Part shown: positions 44,557 through 54,360 of the stretch, one piece after another
Layout: each line of letters opens with the position of its first letter
Position numbering within the stretch: position 1 is the stretch's first letter
Origin: CAWCWN01 sp963799245
GTDB lineage: Bacteria; Chloroflexota; Ktedonobacteria; Ktedonobacterales; Ktedonobacteraceae
NCBI GenBank assembly: GCA_963799245.1
Contig: CAWCWN010000003.1
Span: forward strand, 868,001 to 932,000
Reading direction: 5' to 3'
DNA length: 64,000 bases
Notes under the pieces: model-generated
The model's database searches: none
Seen by the model: the letters and a program-made list of their open reading frames with translations, nothing else
What the model was told of the DNA's origin: nothing
Translations under genes and position numbers: made by a program

Positions 44557-46143
44557 TCAGGCGCTTAACACAACCTGGATCTCGCCTCCCGGATTAATAG
44601 CGGTACCGGGAGGAGGGCTCTGGTGCATAACCCGCCCCGAAGGAACGTCGGGGTTGGATGTATCTTCGTCGCTCACACTGACATGAAAACCAAATTCGCC
44701 CGCCACCTCCATAGCCTCGAGCAAATCTTTGCCCACAAGGGCTGGCGCACCCTTTAATTGCGTCGTCTCAATCAGGGTCGTGGTCAACTTGCCAAACCAC
44801 ATCTGCAGCTCTTTCTTCTCATCATTGATCTTTTTAACCTCCGCGGTCTTCTCCTTGTATTTCTGAATCTCAAAGATCTTATCCTGGAGGAAGAAGGGAT
44901 GGTCGACCGTGGGCAGAATGATACCGGGTGAACCAACTACCTCGATATTGACGTTGCCGACATCAAACAGGCGCTGGACCACATTAGGAATCTTCACCTT
45001 GATGTCCCTGATATTTTTGTAGTCGACCTCTGTGCGCATCTCGTAAAGAAAGAGGTAGCGGCGCTCGATGTCGATGATCCGTTTATTGGTCAGGATATAG
45101 ACATCATCTACATAATTCGTATAGATGAAAAAGATCGTGATAAGCAGGCCCAGAACCACCAGGCTCATTACCAACCACCACAGGCCCAGATTTGCGTTCG
45201 CCAGCGTGTCCGCCATTGGTAGATACACCGCCATAGGCAGGGCAATCAGCAGGGCCAGAACTGGCAGAAACAGATGCGTGAAGAGCACATAGCGCGAGCG
45301 CTGGATATACCTGACTGTAAATTCATCCGCGGTATAGTGTATCTCGGCGGGGATATTGAGGATGCCGCCAAAGGTGCGGCGCGGGCCAAGACGACCCTCC
45401 CGCCTGCGAATGGGCAGGCTCGCATCCGCGTTTTCAAGTTTAGGCGCCTCCCTGGGCTTTGCGAGAGACTCAATAACGGCTGCGACCTCGGGATTGGGCG
45501 GTACCGGCGGCTTCTCCTCCTTAGGCTTGGCGGCTTGCACGCCCTGGATGAGGTCATCCAACAGCTCCTTTACCCTCTTGGGCTCCGGCACCCGCGACAT
45601 GACCAGGTTACCACCCACAAGATACACTCGCACATATCCAAAATGCAGCCAGACGTCTAGAATCAAATCGTAGTCAACTTTCACCTGCCTGATGCTCTCA
45701 ATAGATGTTGCCTGACGCACCGGCTCAAGGAGTCCGCGCGAGTTAATGATGCGCTTGTTGGTAATGATATATACTTCCAGATACCAGCGACTCAGGTCGC
45801 GGTAGATGAACCATATAGCGGTGCCAATGATAAGCACAACGGCGAGAATTTCAAAAAATGGCCACGGAATAAGTGGGTTGCGGTAACTGGCTGCTCCCAG
45901 CAATATCAGAGAGAGTAGTATAAAAGAGCCAAGTAGCGGTAGAGCGGGCAGCAACAGGAAAAGCTTATGCTTACGCACGACCATGCGAACTACTTCGTCC
46001 GCTTGCTGTCCGGGGAAATGCCAGCGCATGTCGCGCCCAATGCGCAGTTGCTGCCAGCCAAAACGCGAGCGCCGCGAACGAGAAGGATCAACGTTGGACG
46101 CGTTTACAACAACTGCTTTTCTCTCGCGTAGCTTGCTGCTCAT
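44557..46143 (-). CDS. Two-domain bPH2 membrane protein with C-terminal PASTA domain
   Basis: The 528-residue protein has two copies of the bPH2 (bacterial pleckstrin-like) unit. Each is a membrane-helix pair followed by a strand-rich domain with the motif VYIITNKRIINSRG (about residues 127-140) and VYILTNKRIIDIERR (about 345-359). A charged helical segment (about 420-460) follows, then a C-terminal PASTA-like domain of about 65 residues (SGRVMHQSPPPGTAINPGG). YdbS/YdbT-type proteins carry bPH2 domains; a PASTA domain, which binds peptidoglycan fragments or beta-lactams in kinases, is unusual on them. Its orientation relative to the membrane is not clear. Confidence 0.8.
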   Translation of the reverse strand: MSSKLRERKAVVVNASNVDPSRSRRSRFGWQQLRIGRDMRWHFPGQQADEVVRMVVRKHKLFLLLPALPLLGSFILLSLILLGAASYRNPLIPWPFFEILAVVLIIGTAIWFIYRDLSRWYLEVYIITNKRIINSRGLLEPVRQATSIESIRQVKVDYDLILDVWLHFGYVRVYLVGGNLVMSRVPEPKRVKELLDDLIQGVQAAKPKEEKPPVPPNPEVAAVIESLAKPREAPKLENADASLPIRRREGRLGPRRTFGGILNIPAEIHYTADEFTVRYIQRSRYVLFTHLFLPVLALLIALPMAVYLPMADTLANANLGLWWLVMSLVVLGLLITIFFIYTNYVDDVYILTNKRIIDIERRYLFLYEMRTEVDYKNIRDIKVKIPNVVQRLFDVGNVNIEVVGSPGIILPTVDHPFFLQDKIFEIQKYKEKTAEVKKINDEKKELQMWFGKLTTTLIETTQLKGAPALVGKDLLEAMEVAGEFGFHVSVSDEDTSNPDVPSGRVMHQSPPPGTAINPGGEIQVVLSA

Positions 46144-46187
46144 CAGCTCACCTCAGCTTGATCTTTATGAAGCACAACAATAGCTAG

Positions 46188-46757
46188 TTATTTGCCAGCG
46201 GGCTTTTTCTTCGCGCTGGCGGCCACCAGCGCAACGATGACAGCTATAACAACAACAATAAAGATGATCAGGAGATAACTGCTGACTAGCGTCTGGTTCG
46301 GAGTATTGACATTAAAGGTGAAAAGCGATGTCTTCACATAGGTATTTGTAATATAGGTCAGAATAGCGTAGCCTGAGATAACGCCTGGAATAAGCCCGAA
46401 TACGCGCTCAGCCGTATTGCTGGGGCTGGGGGCAGCTCTGCGGCTCACCAGGTATCCTAGTAGGATAAAAAACACAAAGGCACCAGCCGTACAAAATACC
46501 ACGCGTGGGTCACCCACTGCGATCGTAGTGGCGGGTTCAGCTGTAGAGGTGCCTGATAAAAGGGCCTGGATGGCGCGCGGCAGGTTGACCAGGATAACTT
46601 GAGCCAGGCCCACGCTGCCAAAAACGAGCAATAGTATGCCCGTGAGCGTAAATGCCAGAGCAATGACCTCTCTTCGCCAGCCGCGTTGAAAACCAATTAT
46701 CCCAAAAGCGATGATGGCGATAAAAAAGCACTGCGGGGCAGTGAGTTGCCAAGCCAT
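46188..46757 (-). CDS. CvpA-like membrane protein
   Basis: The 189-residue protein has about five hydrophobic segments. The start, with FFIAIIAFGIIGFQRGWRREVIALA, matches the CvpA family pattern of a Gly-Arg-Arg-rich turn between helices 1 and 2. CvpA proteins are needed for colicin V export in some bacteria, but most have unknown roles. It is 44 bases upstream of the bPH2 gene on the same strand and may be co-transcribed with it. Confidence 0.65.
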   Translation of the reverse strand: MAWQLTAPQCFFIAIIAFGIIGFQRGWRREVIALAFTLTGILLLVFGSVGLAQVILVNLPRAIQALLSGTSTAEPATTIAVGDPRVVFCTAGAFVFFILLGYLVSRRAAPSPSNTAERVFGLIPGVISGYAILTYITNTYVKTSLFTFNVNTPNQTLVSSYLLIIFIVVVIAVIVALVAASAKKKPAGK

Positions 46758-47115
46758 ACTTTCCCTCTACTGCGTCAACACCAACACGGATAGAGCAGGA
46801 ACGCTTTCCGCTATTACACTACTACCTGCACGATCTGAAAAAAACCACATCATAGTCTCTTGTTCTCCACTCTTGCATTCAATGATACCACAAGCTAATT
46901 CTAAATCCTAGAGGGCGACGATGGCCACTCGCGGGAGGGACATAATATGCCTGTCCAATTCAACTCTCTGGTGGGGTGCGCGCAACGTGGATCCGCCGCT
47001 CTTCATTACTGTTATAAGTATATACTTGCATAAAAAACAGGAGTTGGCGAAGTTGCAGCACATCAACAAGCGCGGCCGACTGTACCCTGTAAAAGGCAGC
47101 GGGAATGGGCTTTTG
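46758..47115. other. Intergenic region upstream of gyrA, no gene seen
   Basis: This part of the 494-base gap between the divergent CvpA-like and gyrA genes has no supported reading frame. It contains an A-run near 46839-46846. The gyrA promoter lies just after it. Confidence 0.4.
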
Positions 47116-47144
47116 TTGCTGCTCAAGGCTAGATATGCTATAAT
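47116..47144 (+). promoter_or_regulatory. Putative gyrA promoter
   Basis: TTGCTG (47116-47121) and TATAAT (47139-47144) are 17 bases apart, with TGC before the -10 giving an extended -10. The gyrA ATG is 107 bases downstream, leaving a long untranslated leader. Confidence 0.6.
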
Positions 47145-47251
47145 AACAGAGGTAGGCTCAAACAAATTCTCGGACCCTCCACGGAACTTTATATACACTT
47201 CAATCGATATCGCCTTCTGGCAGGATCTGACTTTATTGGTGAGGACTTCTA

Positions 47252-49765
47252 ATGGAACTAGGCAATATTAAGCTGGTCAGTATTGTTGAACAGATGACGG
47301 GGGCATACCTCGACTACTCTATGAGCGTCATTGTCGCCCGGGCGCTCCCCGATGTGCGTGACGGCTTGAAGCCGGTGCATCGCCGCATTTTATATGCAAT
47401 GGATCAGATGGGCCTGCAATCCACAAGGCAGTTTCGTAAATGCGCGGGTACGGTGGGCGAGGTTTTAAAGAATTACCATCCACATGGTGATGTGGCTGTG
47501 TACGATTCCCTGGTACGCATGGCACAACCCTGGGCCATGCGCTATCCACTCGTCCTGGGACAGGGGAATTTTGGCTCGCAGGACGACGATCCCCCCGCCG
47601 CTATGCGCTATACCGAAGCAAAGATGGCTGCTATAGCCGATGAGCTACTGCGCGATATCGAAAAAAATACAGTTGATTTCAAACCCAACTACGACAACCA
47701 GGCCGAAGAACCAACGGTATTGCCTGCCCGTCTGCCTAACCTGCTCCTCAACGGTTCCACGGGCATCGCTGTGGGCATGGCAACGAATATTCCTCCCCAC
47801 AACCTGCTTGAGATCTGTAACGGGATTATTTACCTGATCGATCATCCCGATGCCACAACTGAAGAGCTTTCTCGTATCGTACGCGGCCCGGATTTCCCAA
47901 CCGGCGGCATCATTCAGGGGCGCGAGGGTATTCGCAATATGTATGCCAACGGGCGCGGGCGTATCGTTGTGCGCGCTCGCACGCAATTTGAAGAGGCGGA
48001 GCGCGGGCGCGTGACCATCGTCGTCACAGAACTACCGTATCAGATCAATAAAGCCGACCTGGTCAAAAAGATTGCCGAGCTAGCACGCGACAAGAAGATA
48101 GATGGCATCTCTGAGATTCGCGACGAATCTGATCGCAAAGGTATGCGCGTCGTGGTTGAGTTGAAGCGCGATGCCAATCCCGAGAGCGTGCTTAATTCAT
48201 TGTTTAAATATACAGCGATGCAGAGCGCCTTCAACGCGAATATGCTGGCCCTGGTCGAGCAACAACCCCGCACGCTCTCGCTCAAGGCCTTCCTGCAACA
48301 CTACGTCACACATCGTGAGAACGTGCTCATGCGGCGTACACGCTATGAACTTGCCAGGGCCGAGGCTCGCAAGCACATACTCGAGGGCCTGAAAATCGCG
48401 CACGACAACCTGGATGCCGTTATCGCAACCATTCGCCGGGCCCAGGTGTCAGAGGCTGAGATCAACCTGAATCTGCAACAACGCTTCAACCTGTCGGAGG
48501 TGCAGGCAAAGGCTATCCTGGATATGCGCCTGGCCCGTCTGGCGGCAATGGAACGCCAGAGGATCGAAGATGAATTGCGCGATGTGCTCAAGAATATTGA
48601 CTACTATCATATGCTCCTGGCAGATATCGCCGAGATTCGCAAGCTGATCGTAGAAGACCTGCGCGAACTACAGGAAAAATATGGAGATGCGCGTCGCACA
48701 GATATCGTCGAGACGGAGGCCGGCGAGTTTCGCCACGAAGACCTCATCCCCAACGATGAAGTCGTGGTGACTCTGACCGAAAAAGGTTATATCAAGCGGC
48801 TTCCTACCAACACCTATCGCGCGCAACGCAGAGGCGGTAGAGGCATCACCGGCATGGCGACCCGCGAGGATGACACGGTACGCCACCTGCTGGTCGCTCA
48901 CAGCCACGACAGTCTGCTCTTCTTTACCGACCGCGGCCGCGTCTTCCAGCTTAAGGTCTATGAGCTGCCCGATGTCAGCCGGACGGCCAAGGGCGAACAC
49001 CTCATTAACCTGATCGCTATCGAACAGCGTGAACGGGTGACCGCTATCGTCGGCGTTCCCAAGGGAGTGAGCCGCGACTTCATGATCGTCGCCACGAGAA
49101 AAGGCGAAGTCAAGAAAACGGCCATGAGCGAATTTGAGGTCGTGCGCCGCTCGGGATTGATCGCCATGGATCTGGAGGAGGATGATGAATTGATTGGCGC
49201 AAAGCTAGTACACGCCGACGATGATATCCTGATGATTACCTCCCTGGGTAAGGCCATCCGCTTCCCGGTGGCAGAGCTGCGTTCAGCCTCACGCACCAGT
49301 GGCGGTGTTCGCGGCATTCGCCTGGTAGACGATGATAAAGTTGTTTCGCTCAATCTCGCGCTGGCAGGCAACGAGCTCCTGAGCGTGACCGAGCACGGCT
49401 ATGGTAAGTGCACGCCCATTGAGGATTATCCCCCACACAGCCGCGGCGGGAGCGGAGTAATCACCTTGAAGGTGAACGATAAAACCGGCCCGGTTGCGGC
49501 GGCACGCCTGATTGATGCGCACGATAACGATTTGATGATCATCTCAGCGGCCGGCGTGGTCATTCGTATGGATGTGCATAACATCATTAGAGGTGGGCGC
49601 AATACGCAGGGACGCCGCATGATGAATCTCGGCGAGGGCGATACGGTTGTCGCCGTGGCAACAACAAATGGCAAAAAATTGGATGCCTCCGAAAAAGCAA
49701 GCGATGACAGCGACGAGGAAGAAGGAGAGACAGTCGTCGAGGTGGCGACCGCAGAAGAGGAATAA
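47252..49765 (+). CDS. gyrA: DNA gyrase subunit A
   Basis: GyrA is the DNA-cleaving subunit of gyrase. The 837-residue protein has the catalytic Tyr120 in AAMRYTEAKM, the conserved PHGDVAVYD stretch of the quinolone-resistance region and the GyrA box AQRRGGRGITGM that wraps DNA, which distinguishes it from ParC. An acidic tail follows the pinwheel domain (DDSDEEEGETVVEV), as in many GyrA proteins. The position equal to E. coli Ser83 is Val81 and that equal to Asp87 is Asp85. gyrB is not in the window. No frame break was seen. Confidence 0.97.
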   Translation: MELGNIKLVSIVEQMTGAYLDYSMSVIVARALPDVRDGLKPVHRRILYAMDQMGLQSTRQFRKCAGTVGEVLKNYHPHGDVAVYDSLVRMAQPWAMRYPLVLGQGNFGSQDDDPPAAMRYTEAKMAAIADELLRDIEKNTVDFKPNYDNQAEEPTVLPARLPNLLLNGSTGIAVGMATNIPPHNLLEICNGIIYLIDHPDATTEELSRIVRGPDFPTGGIIQGREGIRNMYANGRGRIVVRARTQFEEAERGRVTIVVTELPYQINKADLVKKIAELARDKKIDGISEIRDESDRKGMRVVVELKRDANPESVLNSLFKYTAMQSAFNANMLALVEQQPRTLSLKAFLQHYVTHRENVLMRRTRYELARAEARKHILEGLKIAHDNLDAVIATIRRAQVSEAEINLNLQQRFNLSEVQAKAILDMRLARLAAMERQRIEDELRDVLKNIDYYHMLLADIAEIRKLIVEDLRELQEKYGDARRTDIVETEAGEFRHEDLIPNDEVVVTLTEKGYIKRLPTNTYRAQRRGGRGITGMATREDDTVRHLLVAHSHDSLLFFTDRGRVFQLKVYELPDVSRTAKGEHLINLIAIEQRERVTAIVGVPKGVSRDFMIVATRKGEVKKTAMSEFEVVRRSGLIAMDLEEDDELIGAKLVHADDDILMITSLGKAIRFPVAELRSASRTSGGVRGIRLVDDDKVVSLNLALAGNELLSVTEHGYGKCTPIEDYPPHSRGGSGVITLKVNDKTGPVAAARLIDAHDNDLMIISAAGVVIRMDVHNIIRGGRNTQGRRMMNLGEGDTVVAVATTNGKKLDASEKASDDSDEEEGETVVEVATAEEE

Positions 49766-49814
49766 GATAACATCTTCGTCTTAACCTCAACTATGAAATT
49801 CGGGGTGTCTCATG

Positions 49815-50201
49815 TTAATTCAAGCGTAGCATTTTAGGCGCGGCTGTCTCACGGCGCACCCTCCTTCCCTGGCGCACCTGTTGAGCCGCCAGGCGATCTT
49901 TCTGCGCTTCAAGTTTGATCAGGGGGAAAGGGCGATGAAATTGTTGATCAAACTGCTCAGCCTTCTCTTCAGAGAGAATAGCATGCCGCTCAAATGAAAC
50001 AGCCAGAATCTCACGCTTCTCCTCATCAGTGAGAGTGGCCAGGAGTAGATAAGCCAGGGCAAATTCGGGCTTTCCCTGTTCAGCATAGGCGAGGGCACAG
50101 GTTAAAGCATCCGCGCCCTGTGCAAGATTTTCCCTGGCATGAACGGTGAAGACATCCTTTTTAAGCAATGACGCATAAAGTTCGGCAAACGTAGCGGGCA
50201 T
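49815..50201 (-). CDS. Hypothetical helical protein
   Basis: The 128-residue protein has no signal peptide or membrane helix and I do not recognise a family. It is rich in Ala, Glu and Gln and looks helical (ALTCALAYAEQGKPEFALAYLLLATL), with a basic C-terminus, QGRRVRRETAAPKMLRLN. The helical pairs loosely recall TPR-like repeats. It converges on gyrA, 49 bases away, and is 100 bases upstream of nothing obvious; the next gene on the strand is a glycosyltransferase ending at 50301. Confidence 0.55.
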   Translation of the reverse strand: MPATFAELYASLLKKDVFTVHARENLAQGADALTCALAYAEQGKPEFALAYLLLATLTDEEKREILAVSFERHAILSEEKAEQFDQQFHRPFPLIKLEAQKDRLAAQQVRQGRRVRRETAAPKMLRLN

Positions 50202-50300
50202 ATTAGTTCATCTTTCGCTGGTAGATACGTTGGTCCAGGCGTGTGCGGATTCCTCTCCTATCGTATCACATTTCCCTGAGTACGTCTGATAAACAGCAGG

Positions 50301-51980
50301 CTACGACGTTAGCATGTGGAAATTTGTAGCATACAAGCGAATTTTGACCGTGCGGGTCACAATTTGCGCCATAAAATGGTAGTGGCTATCCAGCCACGCC
50401 CGGGCAGCCTGGGCGCGGCCAGCGGCTTCGTCATTGGGCAGGCGTCCAATAATAAAAAAGATGCGCGCATGCTTCGCTGCGTAGGCGGCCAGGAGACGGG
50501 GCTTTACAGCCGCATCAGGCGCGACAGAACGAAAGGTACGCCATGAGAAGGCGCCGGGTGAATCGGGGTCAAAGTGCGCGGGGCCGGGATAGGCGTGGAA
50601 ATAATACTCAAGCGCGATCTGGCACCCCTGCTCAAGCGCATTGTCATAACAGACAAGGCCGTCACCTGCCTGATAACGCTGTTCGATCCAGAGCGAGGTG
50701 GCGCGCCAATCTTCTACCTGGGCGCTACGGTAGTAGTAGGGGACGCAGGAGAGTGCCAGGGCTAGCAACAGCAGGGCCACCACAATCTGCACACGCTGCT
50801 TGCTGGCGCATACACCCATAGCCGCCAGCAGGCAGAGCGACGGCACAATCGTTACCAGGTAGCGCGACGAAAAGAGGCGCACAGGTCCTTGCGAGATCAC
50901 ATAGCTGGTGACCAGCGGCACAAGCAGCCAGCAGAGCAGCGCCAGGCCCACGGGCAAAGAGGTGTGGTGCCACGGCCGGCAGCGCTGACAGCCTGCAGCA
51001 AGCGCCAGGCCATGGGGTGCCCAGCCCAGCAGAGCGACGAGCTGGGCGGCCAGAAGGCCTGCGCCGCAGCTGGCTGCCAGCGCAAGCAGGTAAAGCCTGT
51101 TGCCCCCGCTGATAGTAAGCGCCAGGCGCACGACATCTAAAAAGCGCGGCGCTGGCAGCCAGCTCGTTTGCTCAAAATTCAGATGCGCAAGTGCGGGCAT
51201 GACGCCCAAACAAATGGCGCCCAGGCTGATAAGCAAAGCCGGTATCTGCCTGCGCGACCTGCCCCGCCAGGGTTGCGGCAGCAACAGCATGCCCACGCAC
51301 GCGCACACTTGCGCCAGGAGAATGATAAGGCTGAAGAGATGTGCATAGACCGCCAGGATTGTCGCGACGACGAAGCACAACCACCAGCGCCTCGTGCGAA
51401 AGTCCGCGGTGAGAGCCACCAGCAGAGCATACCAGGCAATGCAGATAAGCAGAAGCTGCAGACTATATGAACGAGCCTGCTGCGCATACACCAGCTGCAG
51501 GTCGTTCAGCAGGAAGAGCAGGGCGGCAATAAGGCCGGCTCGCGGCTGCAGTAATTGCTTACCAAGAAAGAATACAACGAGCGTGCTGCAGGCAGCAAAG
51601 ACCGCAGAGGGCAGACGCACGACAAACTCTGTCGCGTGCAGGCCTAGCGCGGCCGTTAAGCTTAACCAGGCATGCAAAACAAGATAGTACAGCCCCATGT
51701 TTGGCTCAGGACCTGAGATAATCTTCCAGAGCAATGGCAATGGTTGGCGAGCTAATTCAACGGAAAAGGCCTCGTCGAACCATACGCTGGGAGAGCCCAG
51801 GCGGTAGAGATTGAAGCTGAGAGCCAGGACAAGTATAAGTATGGGCATACGCCAGCTTAAAATGGAGGTCCATGGCGCTGCCTTTGCAGGTGCACGCCGG
51901 CGCAGCATAGATAGCACGCCTAATCCATGTGTACCTGCTGCAGTATGAACTCGCTGAGTTATACTACTGACGGGATTCAT
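50301..51980 (-). CDS. GT-C type membrane glycosyltransferase (family 39/83-like)
   Basis: The protein is a multispan membrane enzyme of about 559 residues with ten or more hydrophobic segments. The first extracytoplasmic loop has the acidic pair in SVWFDEAFSVELA, typical of lipid-linked-sugar glycosyltransferases of GT-C fold. C-terminal to the helices is an outside domain of about 130 residues. ATG 51980 overlaps the upstream GT2 gene by 17 bases and has an AGGA site nine bases before it; a longer start at 52061 was rejected. The GT2 gene is likely to supply the lipid-linked donor, so the two probably glycosylate a surface polymer or protein. Confidence 0.85.
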   Translation of the reverse strand: MNPVSSITQRVHTAAGTHGLGVLSMLRRRAPAKAAPWTSILSWRMPILILVLALSFNLYRLGSPSVWFDEAFSVELARQPLPLLWKIISGPEPNMGLYYLVLHAWLSLTAALGLHATEFVVRLPSAVFAACSTLVVFFLGKQLLQPRAGLIAALLFLLNDLQLVYAQQARSYSLQLLLICIAWYALLVALTADFRTRRWWLCFVVATILAVYAHLFSLIILLAQVCACVGMLLLPQPWRGRSRRQIPALLISLGAICLGVMPALAHLNFEQTSWLPAPRFLDVVRLALTISGGNRLYLLALAASCGAGLLAAQLVALLGWAPHGLALAAGCQRCRPWHHTSLPVGLALLCWLLVPLVTSYVISQGPVRLFSSRYLVTIVPSLCLLAAMGVCASKQRVQIVVALLLLALALSCVPYYYRSAQVEDWRATSLWIEQRYQAGDGLVCYDNALEQGCQIALEYYFHAYPGPAHFDPDSPGAFSWRTFRSVAPDAAVKPRLLAAYAAKHARIFFIIGRLPNDEAAGRAQAARAWLDSHYHFMAQIVTRTVKIRLYATNFHMLTS

Positions 51981-52737
51981 TGACGCTGGTCCTGGCTTTC
52001 TGTTGCTGCGATCGCAAGCTCGCCTGTTGCTTGCGCTCTTCAAAGCGCCATTTGCGCGCATAGATAAACATCTCGCGGAAAGCCCGCGCGATCACAGCTG
52101 GCTTTGCCCCCGTTGCCCGGCCACCTCGCCGCGGCAAATGATGTACCCCCAGCTGGGTGTAGGTATAACCTGCACGCGTAAATTTGTACAATATTTCGGC
52201 ATTAATCATTGCGCCGCGTGTTTCCAGGCGATGCTCATAAAAGAATGTAGCGCGATAGAGCTTAAAAGCGCAATCTACGTCGCGCACATGCAGGCCAAAG
52301 ACGATGCGCACCAATATTTTCCAGCCCCAGGCGTTGAGCTTGCGCATCCATGTATCCTGGCGGTTGATGCGATATCCCAGCACCGCGTCGTAATCGTTGA
52401 TCAGAGAAAAGAAGCACTCTAAATCGGCAATATCGAACTGACCATCAGAATCCATAAAGAATGCCAGTTCCTTGGTGATGGCTTCAAAGCCACTCACAAG
52501 GGCAGCCCCATAGCCCTGATTCACTGCGTGATTGATGACCCGTACGCGAGAATCATGCGCGGCAATCTCTTCAACAATGCTGCGGGTACTATCTTTACTG
52601 CCATCATTCACGATAATAACTTCGAAGTCTACCAACCAGCGCATGAGTGTGGCGACGACCTCATGAACTGTGACGGCAATGGCCGCCTCTTCATTATGGG
52701 CGGGCATAATTACCGAAAGACTGTGTTGAGTAATCAT
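51964..52737 (-). CDS. Family 2 glycosyltransferase, DPM1-like
   Basis: The 257-residue protein has VIMPAHNEEAAI, the GT-A motif VIIVNDGSKDSTRS, FFMDSDGQFDIADLE with the metal-binding Asp and the downstream HVRDVDCAFKLYRATFF segment of dolichyl-phosphate sugar synthases. It lacks a C-terminal membrane domain and probably makes a polyprenyl-phosphate-sugar on the inner membrane face. It overlaps the GT-C gene and is translated first, consistent with a two-gene operon supplying and using the same donor. Confidence 0.92.
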   Translation of the reverse strand: MITQHSLSVIMPAHNEEAAIAVTVHEVVATLMRWLVDFEVIIVNDGSKDSTRSIVEEIAAHDSRVRVINHAVNQGYGAALVSGFEAITKELAFFMDSDGQFDIADLECFFSLINDYDAVLGYRINRQDTWMRKLNAWGWKILVRIVFGLHVRDVDCAFKLYRATFFYEHRLETRGAMINAEILYKFTRAGYTYTQLGVHHLPRRGGRATGAKPAVIARAFREMFIYARKWRFEERKQQASLRSQQQKARTSVNESRQ

Positions 52738-52923
52738 CTTGCTTCCGTATAGCTTTGAGCGTGTTCAATAAATACTAAGCGCAACTAATCTATGTATTTA
52801 CATACATGACGTGTCGAAGCATGCACCTGTAACGCACGTAAGAAAACTTCACTGGAATACAGCAAACTGAGCAGGGGCGCAACACTTTTGCAAAAAGACT
52901 GCGGAACTTTCGCGCCAATCTGG

Positions 52924-52929
52924 TATAAT
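52924..52929 (+). promoter_or_regulatory. Extended -10 element before hisS
   Basis: TATAAT is preceded by TGG, giving the extended -10 form. No good -35 was found at 16-18 bases upstream. The hisS ATG is 36 bases downstream, with a GGAGG site (AGGAAAAGG nearby) between. Confidence 0.5.
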
Positions 52930-52965
52930 ACCCTGGCAACTCTACCTGGAGGAAAAGGAACGTTT

Positions 52966-54262
52966 ATGCCCACATACAAGACATTACAGGGATTTAGAGA
53001 TATTCTACCCGACGAGCAGCCCTGCTGGTTCTTCGTCGAGCAGACGGCGATAGAGGTGGCAGGCCTTTTTGGCTATCGACGCATCGAAACGCCTGTGCTG
53101 GAAGAGACGAGCGTCTTCCAGCGCAGCGTCGGCGAGGGCACCGATATCGTCGAAAAAGAGATGTACAGTTTCGATGACCGCGCCGATAAGGAGGGCAGGA
53201 GCACAAATATCACCTTACGACCAGAAGGAACGGCCGGTTCGGTACGAGCCTACCTGGAACACGGCCTGTTCAAACTGCCACAGCCGGTCAAGCTTTTTTA
53301 CTTCGGGCCGTTTTTCAGGCGCGAGAAACCCCAGGCAGGCCGCCTGCGCGAACATCACCAGTTCGGCTGCGAGGTACTGGGTGATGGGGACCCCGCCATC
53401 GATGCTGAGCTGATGGGCCTGCTCTACCAGTTCTATACGACACTTGGCCTGCGGCAGCTACGCGTCCATATAAATAGTATCGGCGACCGCAACTGCCGCC
53501 CGCAATATATTAAGATACTGAAGGACTATTACCGTCCTCTGCTCGGCGAATGCTGCCAGGACTGCCAGATGCGCTTCAATAAGATCCTCTGCGCCTGCTG
53601 GACTGCAAGCACCCCGAGGACCAGCAGAAGATCGCGCATGCCCCCAAGATTTCAGACTATCTCTGCGAGCCGTGCCGCGAGCATTTCGCCGCCGTACTGC
53701 ATTTTCTGGAGCTGTACCGGGTACCTTTCACTCTTGATCCGTTGATTGTGCGAGGACTCGACTACTACACGCGCACGGTCTTCGAGTTCACCTCTGACAT
53801 AGACAGGCTGGCCCTGAACGGGGGGGACGCTACGATGGGCTGGCCGAAATTCTTGGCGGCAACCCCACCGCGGGCATTGGCTTTGGCGCAGGAGTGGAAC
53901 GCATCATCGCCGAACTCAGGAAACAGGGTATTTCGCCGCCAGTGCAAGAGCGGCCGTGTGCCTTTGTCGTGTACTTTGGCAAAACAATGGAACTCAAGCA
54001 GGCCGCGGTACAACTGGTCGCCGAGCTGCGCGCGGCCGGCATTAAAACGGAAATAAGTTATGGCGACCGCAGTCCAAAAGCACAGATGAAACAGGCCAAC
54101 AGCTCTGGCGCGGACTACGCTCTTCTGCTCGGCGATAATGAACTGCAGAACGGAGTTGTGTCGGTAAAGAACCTGCTGGTCGCTGGCATGGAACTCGAGC
54201 AGAAGCAGATCGATGTGCCACGCGCACAGCTACTGGCATATCTGCAAAGCATAGGAAAATAG
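52966..54262 (+). pseudogene. hisS: Histidyl-tRNA synthetase with two apparent one-base deletions
   Basis: HisRS charges tRNA-His and is essential. Frame 1 from ATG 52966 covers motif 1 and 2 (YKTLQGFRDILPDEQP, LRPEGTAGSVRAYLEHG, GPFFRREKPQAGRLREHHQF). Near 53578 the frame changes to read IAHAPKISDYLCEP and the histidine-binding RGLDYYTRTVFEF. At a G7 run (53820-53826) it changes again to GRYDGLAEILGGN, then GFGAGVERII and the anticodon-binding domain to SIGK. Both changes fit one missing base, the second where eight G are needed. The full product would be 432 residues. Since an essential gene is unlikely to be truly broken, sequencing error or slippage is suspected. Confidence 0.9.
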
Positions 54263-54308
54263 TATTGATGAGATATTGTTAACTGGTCAGTATAAATAGT
54301 AAAGTTGA

Positions 54309-54352
54309 GAGAGAGAGAAGAGTGGGGCCGCGGCCCCACTCTTCTCTCTCTC
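54309..54352. repeat. Perfect 44-bp palindrome after hisS
   Basis: Positions 54309-54330 are exactly complementary to 54331-54352, centred on CCG/CGG, with GA-repeat arms on the outside. It lies between hisS and the convergent CXXCXGXG protein gene, whose stop is at 54361. No T-run is present. Confidence 0.88.
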
Positions 54353-54360
54353 ATCCAGAC

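Noticed and set aside
46908..47271. Reading frames of about 100 residues before gyrA on both strands
   Set aside because: No motif, no ribosome-binding site, and they overlap the gyrA promoter; treated as chance.
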